DNA of 64,000 nt, taken from NCBI GenBank assembly GCA_019022495.1, contig JAFEKR010000011.1, positions 682,001 through 746,000 on the forward strand. Reading direction: 5' to 3'. The position numbers and the translations under genes were made by a program. Source of the stretch: Epichloe hybrida (lineage: Eukaryota; Ascomycota; Sordariomycetes; Hypocreales; Clavicipitaceae). Of this stretch, positions 43,545 through 53,503 are shown one piece after another; within the stretch, counting starts at the first letter, position 1; each line of letters begins with the position of its first letter. The notes under the pieces are model-generated. The model was given only the letters and a program-made list of their open reading frames with translations. It was not told the DNA's origin and searched no databases.

Positions 43545-45959
43545 CTATGGCTCCCACGGCTCGTAGTTTGAGCCGTCCGAGTCGGCAAACATGTCCACTG
43601 CTCGCATCCGCTTCCGTTGTTGGGCCCCGGCCGCAGATTCCTGGTCATCGCGGACTCCCGCCCCTTCATCCTGATCCTTGTCCATCCTGTCCTCTACATC
43701 TTGGTCCATAGCCTCGCCTCCAAGATCGTCGTCGTCGATAGGCTCCCCTGCCACATCGTCCTCGTCAATGGGCTCTCCTTCAACATCTTCCTCGTCGATA
43801 GGCTCGCCCATCACGTCATCCTCAGCCAAGGGCTCCCCGTCAACATCATCTTGCATCGCGGCGGGCTCTTCTTCAGCCGCGGTTCCGGCGCTTGCCTCGT
43901 TCTTTGCGACTGGCAGAGCTTCCACAGTCTTCCACTTGTTGCGGTTTGACGATTCGTCCGCCTTGTCTTCAGCTTTCAGTGAGGGTGGTGATTCAAATGT
44001 CTTGACGAATAGTTCCTGGGACTCGGCAGGAAAAACGCACCATCCTTCCCATAAATTGAGGACAAGATGAACACTTCGCTTCCACTTTTCAGCTCGGAGC
44101 CGGCCCCAGCCTAGCTTTTCAGCCATGCCACCTAGTCTTTCGAATACTTTGCGCTCGCGCAGGCATGTTTCAAACAGCTGTCGGAAGCGCCAGGCGTGTC
44201 GAACTCCGCTTGTGGACGAAGACGATAGAATATCGCTCACCACGTAAAGTGCCACCAAGCTAGCGCTGCTCGTATCCAGGGCGTCATTCGCAGCTCCCTC
44301 CTCTGTGTTTGTAGTCGCTGGATTTGGCTTTGCACCTTGCTCGTGCCTCGGGTTGGCAGACGTCAGGGACAGGGGTTTCTCGACGTTTGCAACTACCATG
44401 TCCACAACCTCGTCCGCTCCGCGGCTGGCATGCGTGATGGCAAACGTTGCAACTCTGGCAATATCTCCTTTCCGCAGCTTGGCCATGGTGGTGGGCAGTC
44501 TCGCCAGCAGGTGGACAAGCTTGGCTTTGTCAAGTGGATTGAGAAACACCTTTTCTGTCTCAGTGCCATTGTGGTCGGCGTTGCCTTCCCCGTCCATGTC
44601 CTCGTCATCGGAGGAGTTGTACTCCTCGTCTGACACAAACTCATCCAGGGATGTCGTGTACTCAAAGATTAAACCCTTCTCTGGTGATTTCCACGCATGA
44701 CTGCCGTCAAACAGGGGAACGTATTTTCCTTTGCGCTGTTTCGGATCGGAGCCCGTCACGACCTGCCAGAGCTGCCATCGATACCAAATGCCACCTTCGC
44801 TTCTGGCATCCCATATCCAAGCCCATTTCTCTTCTCGTTGGACTTCAGCTCGCGACATGAGTAATGCCTCAAACTCTGGTCCGTGCTCCAGAACGCCCTC
44901 GATGGCTTTGTTGATCAATTGGATTGTTCTGACGTCTTGTGGCGGTCTCACAGGAACGTGCAGCAAGTTTCCTCTGGCCACGCCTGCGCCAACGGGACCA
45001 TACGAGGAAGGAGGTGCGAACCCGCGATGGATCCCCTGCTGATGATGTGGCAGCTTATCCCGGCCGGCCGGTCGCTCTACTGGTTTCGCTCCAAATGGGT
45101 GCGCACCGGCTGTCGAGGAAGATATGCTAGGTAGAGTTGCCGACGCCGCCACGGCAGAAGACAGATGTCGATGTAGAGACAGATAGTAACCGTAGCCCAG
45201 ATAACGGTTTTGCAATGTGGTGACTGCTGTGTCAATCTCGTTTGCCGGCGTATCTTGCGAAAGTGTGACAATCGCAACGGTACATTTTCTTTCTGAGCCA
45301 CCCGGGCCAGCAGGAGGCAGAATCTTGACATTTTCCACGTTCAAGTTGTCGGGCATCAAGGCCTTGACCACAGCAGGCGACGTCCCCGGCGGCATGTTGG
45401 TCAGTCTGAGCGTAGGCTTCGCAATCGCTTTCTCCTCCGCTCGATCTCTAGCTTCGCCCGAGTCCTCATCGTCACTTGCATGAAAAGCCTGTGCGACCGA
45501 CGTCGGCTTCGGCCCGGGAATCGGTTCCTCATAGCCCGGTGCACCCAATCGATCTCCCGGGCCTTTAAAATCGTTGAAAGATCGCTTCTTCGCAAAATTG
45601 TTCGGTGCCGGCCCCAGGCTGCCCGGGCCGCTTTTTAACGTCGACGAGACAAAGTGTCTCTTGGAGGCGCCATGCCCCAGCGGTCCTGGTCCTCCTGGTC
45701 CCGCTCCCGCTCCGGAAAAGCCCAGTCTCCCCCTCGCAGATCCGCCGAATGCACCAGATCTTGGCGCAGTCTCCCTCTCGTCATCTTCGCGATCGAAGCT
45801 CTTCACGAAATCGGCGTATACGGCGGCAGTTTCGGCAGCCTCACGCTTGCGCTTGGCTTCGGCTTCGGCCCGTTGTCGATCAAAGGCCGATTGCTTGGTG
45901 GGTTTCTGAAGCTTCGCTTTGACATCTGGGAAATCGGGAAATCCTTTTCCAGGGGACAT
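43545..45959 (-). CDS. U2 snRNP-associated protein SR140 (U2SURP) family
   Basis: Spliceosome-associated protein. Single exon, 804 aa, ATG at 45959. N-terminal charged helix and Gly/Pro-rich segment (FGGSARGRLGFSGAGAGPGGPG). An RRM-like domain runs about 180-270 (PTLRLTNMPPGTSPAVV, NRYLGYGYYLSLHRHL). Then a SURP module (about 340-400, LINKAIEGVLEHGPEFEALLM, WIWDARSEGGIWYRWQLW), and a CID domain (about 475-650) with KAKLVHLLARLPTTMAKLRKG and ALYVVSDILSSSS. The C-terminus carries about five acidic decapeptide repeats (GEPIDEDDVA type) and a final ADSDGSNYEPWEP. The RRM is divergent. Convergent with nothing; the minus-strand run continues toward the copper-fist gene. Confidence 0.9.
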   Translation of the reverse strand: MSPGKGFPDFPDVKAKLQKPTKQSAFDRQRAEAEAKRKREAAETAAVYADFVKSFDREDDERETAPRSGAFGGSARGRLGFSGAGAGPGGPGPLGHGASKRHFVSSTLKSGPGSLGPAPNNFAKKRSFNDFKGPGDRLGAPGYEEPIPGPKPTSVAQAFHASDDEDSGEARDRAEEKAIAKPTLRLTNMPPGTSPAVVKALMPDNLNVENVKILPPAGPGGSERKCTVAIVTLSQDTPANEIDTAVTTLQNRYLGYGYYLSLHRHLSSAVAASATLPSISSSTAGAHPFGAKPVERPAGRDKLPHHQQGIHRGFAPPSSYGPVGAGVARGNLLHVPVRPPQDVRTIQLINKAIEGVLEHGPEFEALLMSRAEVQREEKWAWIWDARSEGGIWYRWQLWQVVTGSDPKQRKGKYVPLFDGSHAWKSPEKGLIFEYTTSLDEFVSDEEYNSSDDEDMDGEGNADHNGTETEKVFLNPLDKAKLVHLLARLPTTMAKLRKGDIARVATFAITHASRGADEVVDMVVANVEKPLSLTSANPRHEQGAKPNPATTNTEEGAANDALDTSSASLVALYVVSDILSSSSTSGVRHAWRFRQLFETCLRERKVFERLGGMAEKLGWGRLRAEKWKRSVHLVLNLWEGWCVFPAESQELFVKTFESPPSLKAEDKADESSNRNKWKTVEALPVAKNEASAGTAAEEEPAAMQDDVDGEPLAEDDVMGEPIDEEDVEGEPIDEDDVAGEPIDDDDLGGEAMDQDVEDRMDKDQDEGAGVRDDQESAAGAQQRKRMRAVDMFADSDGSNYEPWEP
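43710..43860. repeat. Coding minisatellite, 30-bp period
   Basis: Encodes tandem GEP(I/L)xEDDVx decapeptides at the C-terminus of the SR140-like protein. Repeat identity is higher in the protein than in DNA. Confidence 0.8.
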
Positions 45960-46428
45960 TTTGGATGGTGAATAGCCTTGACTCGCCGCGTCACGACATG
46001 TTCGAGGCGTGTTGTTGGTGTCGTTGAAAAAGTGCCTTGCTCAGTGGTCGAGCTGAGGTATTGTCGTGAAGGTGCAGCCCCGGTATGTGCATATCCACCT
46101 TAACGAAAGCTTCTGGTTTGCCAAAGCTTTTTGACCAAACTTCTACTGGAGAAAACCTTGGGACTGAAACCTGTTATAAATACAATTTGAATGTCGATGA
46201 TTCGGTTGTCATGATCGAGTCGACGTATAAACAGGGATCCGATGCAAATTGCGTTGTTCGACCACAAATGGCACTTAGTCGTGGAATTGGGTGAGGTCTC
46301 TCTGCCTCACCACTCGTGTGATGTGTATCACAAGTTGCGCCACGTAATCCATACGAAATTCCGATTAGCGAATGATTCGATTGTATTTTTTTTTTTTTTT
46401 CATCATACCAGAGCAGCTGCGGTTGACC
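45960..46428. other. Intergenic region upstream of the SR140-like gene
   Basis: 470 bp serving as promoter of the SR140-like gene and 3' side of the oxidase gene, with a T-run at about 46386-46400. Nothing else seen. Confidence 0.55.
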
Positions 46429-47850
46429 TCACAACTTGGCCCGCTCCCCATCAGATCCCCTACGCAACTCTTCCTCCAGCACCATCCCCGGATACCCGCC
46501 CCGACTGCCATCCATCGTGACGAGCCCCTTGAATATGCCATCAACCTCTCTCCCAACAGAGTCATCATCAACGTCTTTCCACTTCCACTTATCCCCATAC
46601 ATCCCTCCCTTTCCCAGCATGCAGTCCAGCACCTTTTCGCCCAGCAACGGCAAGAACTTGTACCCATGGCCACTGTCTCCCGTGGCAATGAAGAGGCCCT
46701 TCCATCCGGGATGCCAGTCCACCAACCAGTTCCCATCCTTTGTATCAGAATACCAGCACAGTCTGGTTTCTTTCCAAGGTCTGTTCTCGAGACCCTTGAT
46801 TGGGGAGAGCTGGGCAAGCCCCTTTCTAAGGTCCACATCTGCTTCGTGTGGAAGCCGATTCGCGCCTGCATCTCGCCTGGTAGATGGCTTTGACACTGTA
46901 ATTGGCTTTCTCCCCAGTGATGGTGACAAGGGCAACGCGTTGTGTACTGTAACTGGGTTCAGGTACCCGAAGCTATGTCGGGCGACTTTGAGAATCCTCT
47001 CTTGTGGAGGGATGATGAAGAGTCCGGATGACAGGTTCAGCACAACCGGTTGCTTGGAGAGAACGCCGAGTTCCTCCTTGCTGATATCAATGTAGCCCAA
47101 GACGTGGCCCGTTGCCTCGACTCGTCCTCTCAGATCAATCAGACCCCCTGTCCACGCTCCTGCAGCGACGAGGACGACGTCGGCGGTGAGACACTCCCCA
47201 TCAGCCAATCTCGCGCCGGTAACTCGATCGCCTCCCGTCGTCAAGTTTTCAACGCAAGCATTCACAAAGTTGACTCGACCCGTTGCCTTGACTCGCTCAT
47301 AGAGCCACTCCATCCCTCTGCCAGCGTTGGCCCATCCCGATAAAGTGTTCAGATACCCCCAATCGCCCGGGTATGTCTCCGTGCCCAGGAATGAGTTCAG
47401 GGCTTCTTTACTCTCAAGCACCTTGATCTTATCGGCCGAATGACCATCCCTCTGCGCCATTTCAACACAGTTCTTCCAGCTCTCCTTGGTATAGTACATT
47501 CCCGACTTGGCCCCGACCTTTAGCTCCGTAGGGTGATATGCCGTGAGGACGAAGCCCGACTCAGTGTAGCGACCCTGTCCACCAAGGTCATCATCGCCCT
47601 GCTTTCTCCATTCCTCTCGAGCCTCGGCTGCTAGAGTGGTGTAATCGACGTCGGCGTAGTCAGGGCGAATGATTCTCGATGAATCCACGCTTGCGCAGTC
47701 ATCAGGTGGGAATTGGCCGCTGGACGTATCGTCAACAACGGTGATGGATATGCTGGAAAATTGACGTCTTTTGGTTAATGCCCAGGCTGTGCTAAGGCCG
47801 AATACACCAGAGCCGATTATGAGAATGGATGATGGTGTTTTGTTCTCCAT
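46429..47850 (-). CDS. Fructosyl-amine / sarcosine oxidase-type flavoprotein, peroxisomal
   Basis: FAD-dependent amine oxidase producing H2O2. Single exon, 473 aa, ATG at 47850. Rossmann motif IIGSGVFGLSTAWAL at about 10-24. The conserved DSSRIIRPDYADVDYTTLA, then WEE-like REEWRK, are typical of fungal amadoriase/pipecolate-oxidase members. C365 in RLCWYSDT is a candidate for covalent FAD attachment by analogy with fructosyl amino acid oxidases. ATGDSGHGYKFLPLLGEKV closes the FAD domain. The C-terminus ends AKL, a PTS1 peroxisomal signal. Whether the substrate is a fructosyl amino acid, sarcosine or pipecolate cannot be told from sequence alone. Confidence 0.88.
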   Translation of the reverse strand: MENKTPSSILIIGSGVFGLSTAWALTKRRQFSSISITVVDDTSSGQFPPDDCASVDSSRIIRPDYADVDYTTLAAEAREEWRKQGDDDLGGQGRYTESGFVLTAYHPTELKVGAKSGMYYTKESWKNCVEMAQRDGHSADKIKVLESKEALNSFLGTETYPGDWGYLNTLSGWANAGRGMEWLYERVKATGRVNFVNACVENLTTGGDRVTGARLADGECLTADVVLVAAGAWTGGLIDLRGRVEATGHVLGYIDISKEELGVLSKQPVVLNLSSGLFIIPPQERILKVARHSFGYLNPVTVHNALPLSPSLGRKPITVSKPSTRRDAGANRLPHEADVDLRKGLAQLSPIKGLENRPWKETRLCWYSDTKDGNWLVDWHPGWKGLFIATGDSGHGYKFLPLLGEKVLDCMLGKGGMYGDKWKWKDVDDDSVGREVDGIFKGLVTMDGSRGGYPGMVLEEELRRGSDGERAKL

Positions 47851-48943
47851 TGGGTGTCGGGTATGCTCTCTCTCTCACGATGAACAACAGGCTTTTATGA
47901 TGATGGTTTGTATGCAGTATGCTTTCCAACACTTGGCTTGAAACTCGTATTCTCTCATAAAATACGGAGTACAGATCAAGTGGTTTGTGGTCTAGGTGGA
48001 GACCGCCTGGCCGACATCGGTGGACATGTCCGGAGATCCGTGGGCTGTCTGCCCTTTTTGTGTACCATCTTTCGCTGTTGTCGTGGTCTGAACAGATAAA
48101 AGAAGTCTGAACTGGCTTGGATTTACTTCACTTCGGAGGGTTTACTCGTACTTTTACTTAAATCTCGATGCTACATCATCGCGGACACATATGTTCGCGG
48201 ACACATATGTTCGCGGACACATATGTTCGCGGACACATATGTTCGCGGACACATATGTTCGCTGACATCTGAGAAGTGGCAAATTCATGGTGACCCTTTG
48301 TTCATATGCTACCTAATGAGAACACAGTCATATATATATGCCAGTGATGTTCTCCGGCAATCATTGATGGCTTAATGCTGAGCTAGAATACTGAGCAAGC
48401 AGCTTTACCATATCCACCATTGTGTCCGCGCGTGCAAAATAGCACACCCTTTTTTTTTGGGGGGGGGGGGTCAACTTAAAAGCGCAATCGTCACTGCAAC
48501 CCAAGTAACACTTGGTCGCGGTGACCTTCCTCGACGACTTTTCCACTCGACCTAAGCCCTCGGAAAATATTAAAGTGACTGCTCAGACGGCGCCAATCCA
48601 TGGCAGAGCACGATCAATCTATGAAATGTCGCGGGTTGAGTAATCTCGTTCTTTCTGCGGACCAATTCCGTCGCACTTTTTAAAGATGTGATAAAAACGA
48701 TGTTGCCCTCCCCTGTCAAGCCTTTTGCCAACGCCGATGCAATGCATAATCAAATGATACAATGACGACTCCAGTACAGCTTGATTGTGACCTATCAAGA
48801 AACAGAAGGAGTGTCGTGGAGGATGAAGCAATCATGGTATCGTGGACCAAAGGTCTAGTCGTACATGCGAAAATAAAATGGAAAGGGGACGTTGGTGGTA
48901 CACCAGGCGTGAGTGAAAAGCGCCGTGGCCAACCCAATTTGCT
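47851..48943. other. Intergenic region with minisatellite
   Basis: 1.1 kb upstream of the oxidase gene and 3' of the TBP gene. Contains a 16-bp minisatellite (48178-48267), a T9/G11 double run at about 48452-48471, and TACGGAGTA at 47963-47971. No gene supported. Confidence 0.6.
48178..48267. repeat. 16-bp minisatellite, 5 copies plus a partial one
   Basis: Unit TTCGCGGACACATATG in direct head-to-tail array (48178-48257) with a partial degenerate copy to 48267. Copies are almost identical, suggesting recent expansion. Each unit contains the palindrome CATATG. There are no spacers, so it is not a CRISPR array. Confidence 0.92.
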
Positions 48944-49900
48944 CTAAACTTTTCGAAAGTCTAAGCAATAATGTCAGTGTTTGGAGATCTTTGATTGAAA
49001 TTCGGGATTTCACTAACCTTGCAACACAGGGTAAATCATTTCGAAAGCCTGATAGATTTCCTCTCGAACCTTCGCACCAGTCAAGACAATCTTGCCACTG
49101 ACGAAAATGAGAAGAACAATCTTAGGCTTGATCATGCGGTAAATAAGACCAGGAAACAATTCAGGTTCGTAAGAACTGAAGTTGTGATGGCGTGAAGCCA
49201 AGCCCTCCAATCGAATGGGAAACTTGATATCGCAAGAGCCGACGATATTCTGGATCTTGAAGTCTGTGAACTTGGCGTTGAAACCCAACTTCTGAATGAT
49301 ACGGGCATATTTTCTTGATGCCAACTTGGAGTCGTCCTCGGATTTGGCACCTGTGACAACCATTTTACCACTGGCGAAGATCAAAGCCGTCGTTTTGGGC
49401 TCACGGATTCGCATGATGACGGCAGCGAAACGCTTTAAGCGGGTCAGCATTTGATGGACAAAATGATGGAAATCATGCCAGCATATGTGTCTACCTTGGG
49501 GTTGTATTCCGCATTTCGGGCATGCAGGGCGATCGTCTTGAGATCCAGACGGCAATCGAGATTGACGGTGGCAACGATATTCCTTTGAGCGGGAGGATAA
49601 GCGCCACTGAGCAAGAAAGACACACCCGGTCACTCAGGATAATACATACTGCAAAGTAGGAGTGATTCCGCTAGGGCCTTGAGTGGCAGAAGGCGTGGCA
49701 GCGGGAGTAGCGGGAGTAGCGGGAGTCACCCCATTTCCGTTGGCTGCCTGCTGGCCGTTGACAGCTGGACGCTGCAAGGAGTCACCGCCACTGGCCGGCG
49801 GCGTCAGCTCATTTGTAGCTCCAGGGAACGAGAGCGAGCCAGGCGCAGTGAAGGCCTTCGCCTGCGCGGCGTTGGACGGATGTGTTTGGATACTCTCCAT
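48944..49900 (-). CDS. tbp1: TATA-binding protein (TBP)
   Basis: General transcription factor shared by all three polymerases. Four exons: 49900-49650, 49582-49495, 49432-49018, 48960-48944; 256 aa. Exon 1 encodes a short disordered N-terminus ([26 protein letters not shown]). The C-terminal core is near-invariant: [47 protein letters not shown], then a second direct repeat KIQNIVGSC through [18 protein letters not shown]. The last exon has only 17 bases and completes LQDFRKV. Introns are 57-67 bp. An earlier AG at 49604-49603 would insert extra residues, so the acceptor giving TLQ-NIVATV is preferred. The saddle and stirrup residues look normal. Confidence 0.96.
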
Positions 49901-52900
49901 GCTGCGAATGACGACTGTCCGATGCACACGAAGATGTCCTAGTACTGAGCAGATCTGGAGGCTGTTAGTCTAACTTCACTAAAACGCGAGCTTGCTAAAG
50001 GGATGGTTTTCGAAAGTGACCGTGAACTGGGATACGAGGAGAACCAGGGCGTGGGTGTTGTTTTGTACCCCATTCAACCCACGATTCTCACACGTGGACC
50101 CAGGTAGGACAACATAGGAGTAATCGGAACAAAAGATGTTCTTACCACTCGTGGGAGATGAACAAGCAAATGTCTCCCCTACAGAATGGTGCACAGATGG
50201 AAATTTTGACGCTATGCGACGGGAGTCCTGACACAACGCAATTGTAGTATGAAGGAGAGATGAGGCTCGTCTTCACAGCTTTCTCAATCCCAAGTTCGAA
50301 CTCGAGTTCGTTCACTTGAGGGCCAGTTCGAATTTGTACTTTTAAAATCTCTTCTAATTGTTGTCTACGCACTCGCAAGGATCCGATGGCGACGACAACA
50401 AAAACGATGAGATCTCGCTGTTCTGTCTTCGTCGATGACCAGGGGATCAGTTGCGATAAAAGAGGGCAAGGCGACGGGTTCCGAGAACGTGTTTCAGTTC
50501 AACTCAAGTGCCTGATCGTTACAGGAGATGTAGCCGTTCAGCTTGGGCACGATGCTCGAGGCTCGGTTCGCTTGTTCCAGGGTTATCTCCCACTTGCGCA
50601 GGTGATGCGTGTGCAGACAGATTGCCAAACTCGCGGACGGCGCGTAAAGCGAAAGAGACTTGGTTGGGTCTGCAACGAGACTGAAGCGTCAGGCGATGCC
50701 AAACAACTGACAGAAACAGTGAGAGAAGATGGAAAGCGAAGCGGAGCGAAGCCGGCAAAGTGTGAATGAGTGGGGGCGTGACGTGTGGAAGGATGGGAGG
50801 GATGAAAAATTATTCAAGGTGTGGCCGACTTGTGTGGGAGGTACGCAGGGCCAACCGGTCGGGACTTCCGCGCAAAGGCAACTTGATAAGCGGTCTGGGG
50901 GAGGCCTGGGTACTTATAATTTTGCTCACCTTGTCGTCTGGCCAGTTCTCCCAGCAACCCAGGCAACAACAAGCCTGTGGCGTCGACGCTGGAGTGTTAG
51001 GCCTGAGGTTAGCGCATGGGCCAGGACCATCTGCAGCCAATCAGGTGGCCGAAAGGTGGTGATTTTATCTCCTTTTTTTTTCTCCACCATGCAACCCAGA
51101 GCGGCCCCAGCGGAGCTCCTGAGGTACCTTCTTATCACGGCTCAGCAGCGAGTACCCGTAGACTGCCGGCGCCGTACATATTTACATATTTCACTGCCCT
51201 AAGCCAGGAGCGACGAGTTGAAGACGTCTGGTCTGGTAATGGAGGAAGATGAGGATCGAGTCGGTTGTGGTGAAAGGCGACCAGCGGCGATTCGTGGTAT
51301 GCGAAGGCACGTCGAAGAAGATGACTGTACCTCACGTTCGGCATTTTTGCTTCCCACCTGCATTCTGTTTGCGATGTTGAAGCTTTTGACGTCGATCAGT
51401 TCTTCCTCACTGATGACTCAGTGATGAGCCAGTCTTTTGGCTCCTCCAGCAATCGACTTTTGTTCAGGTCAGCAAAGCAAGAAAAGTGGTCCCCCATGCT
51501 CATTTACCTGGAAAAACTCTCTCTTCCTTTCTCCCCTCTCGCCAGCCAGCCCACCCTTTCTGTTCACTCCTTATCTGTCTGTCCTTATTATGCTCCAGCT
51601 TACCACCAGCATCCCACACCAAGCCTCGGCTTTTCTTGACTTTTATTACGAGCACGACTGCAGCACGCGAACGATACTACAGCTGTTGTCGTGAAGCTGC
51701 CGACTGACTGAGCCGAACATCCCGAACGCACGATCTGAAGGCGATCCTAGCCAGCCAGCAGACCACGATATTGTGCTTCGCCCGCCCGCATATTACACCG
51801 CACGACGATTCCGCGTTCGCCGTTCACGACCAAGCAATATCTATCTCCCTAGCTGTACGGAGTCCTCCGTAGACCTCGGGCGGATGCGGACAATAGTGGC
51901 TGGGTCTCAAGCCGGGTCTCAAGCTGGGTCTCAATCCACGCATGGGCCCGTTCGCGTCGTGGACCAGCCGCCCCTTATCCGCCACCCCTTCTCCCTGAAA
52001 TTGCCTCCTGTCCAACCCCAGCAGCACCCCTTCTCATCCTAGCTAGCACCTTAGCACAACCCAGACCTCTCACTGTCCGGGATGCCGTCGTGCCAGCTTT
52101 TTTGTTCCCTCTCAACCCCCCCGACTCTTGCCTTGCCAACCGCCGCCGACCCAGACTTCGGACAGCTAACGTCACTTGATAGAGCTTGCTAGTCTATTTG
52201 CAGAGAATTCTATGGCTTCCTTATTCGCCTGCACATATATCTTACGCGACATTCAGTCAACAACCAGCAAGATGCCAGCATCCCCTGAAAGATGCGGTCC
52301 CGGGAGTGGCGACACATCGCGTCGCAAGCAGAAACCACGTCGCGACAACGTAGTGAAAATTTTCTTCCTTTTTGTCCCCCTTTCTTGACTGGGGGGGCGG
52401 AGGGCGGTATTTTTCTGTTGCGCGTGTGTGAGTCATGGATTCCTGTCCAACCATTCGTTTCGCAGCGTCCGTGACAAGAAACTGGCCGTTTGCAGCCTTT
52501 TGACTGGCTGGAGCCCCAAGTATCGATACCGGAGCCTCGTTTGCTGTCGCTCGTACCCGCCACCGTAATCTCATATTGTCACGTCGCGACAACATGATTT
52601 CAGCATCAAATTTGTGCAAAAAAGTTGCGAAATGCCCGTCTGTAGTCATGAGGCGTTCACTGCATAAACTTTTTCCGCCGCCTGGCGCTCCAATAGGGCT
52701 GCAACCTCCTGTCAAACTGTGCCCGACTGGAGTGTAAAATCCTGCGGCTACTGGGATGCACAGGTAGAGCTACTTGACGCGCACACAGCCGCCGCGAGGG
52801 GGCTGGGGCTGGAAGTACCGCACTAACAATTTCCTCATTTCGCAACCTTGAGCAGAGGGCCACCTGCCGGGAAAGCCCAAAGCAACATCAGGGTTTTTTT

Positions 52901-53503
52901 TTTTTTGTGTGTGTGTGTGTGTAATTAACATTGAGCTTGGACTCGCATGTGTCATCTATTGCGTCACATTACTCCGTACTGTCGCTCAAAGCGCAGGGTT
53001 CTGTTCATAATTTTCACTGTTCATTTTCTGTGCACATGCTCAAAAAATTTACAACGTCTCTTTTTCTTTGCGCGAACAAAACATCTGCACTGAGTGAGCA
53101 AGAGACTGAACGAACACGTGGAATGCATAATAAACTGGGGCACGCCATTGTCAACGTTGCAGCCAACCAACCCTGACCATGGCTGCAATCATGAATGAGC
53201 GGCCCTGTTGTACATATTTTCCTGTTTTATTTTCGTCTCGCAAGGGTGCTCTGTGATACCGCACCTGATTGTTCAACGCCATTCATTTGCTTCTTGCTCC
53301 TATTCCCATCCCGTGTGTTATGTACAAGTGAGACTCGATTGCCTGCCCAGCGGCCGAAAATGCATCTACCAGGGCCCGTACTATGAGGAAACTGTGTGAA
53401 CCAACACATATGGACGCGCGTATGCGTGCAGATTTTCAAGCAGTAGAGGAACAGAACAGTAGGCAATTACTACTCCGTATGCGCCAAAAAAAAATTAATC
53501 GAC
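49901..53503. other. 3.6-kb stretch without supportable gene
   Basis: Longest gene-free interval. It starts as the TBP promoter and leader (a GTAAGA donor near 50145 may mark a 5'-UTR intron). From 51440 to 52270 the plus strand is C/T-rich and resembles a long fungal 5' leader, with a 12-bp repeat at 51901-51936. It ends at an ATG at 52272 with a short frame (38 codons, MPASPERCGPGSGDTSRRK..) that I cannot extend by splicing. Later parts hold runs near 52892-52920 and TACTCCGTA at 52970 and 53471. Could be a noncoding transcript or a decayed gene. Confidence 0.5.
51901..51936. repeat. 12-bp tandem repeat, 3 copies
   Basis: TGGGTCTCAAGC repeated three times with one or two changes per copy. 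Confidence 0.85.

Noticed and set aside
48178..48267. CRISPR-like array
   Set aside because: The 16-bp units are directly adjacent with no spacers and the genome is eukaryotic; it is a minisatellite.
50386..50769. 127-codon frame with an ATG, upstream of TBP
   Set aside because: Has an ATG but composition is not protein-like and no family is recognised; lies in the TBP promoter.
52257..52715. 152-codon minus-strand frame
   Set aside because: Begins with TTG and its translation has no recognisable feature.
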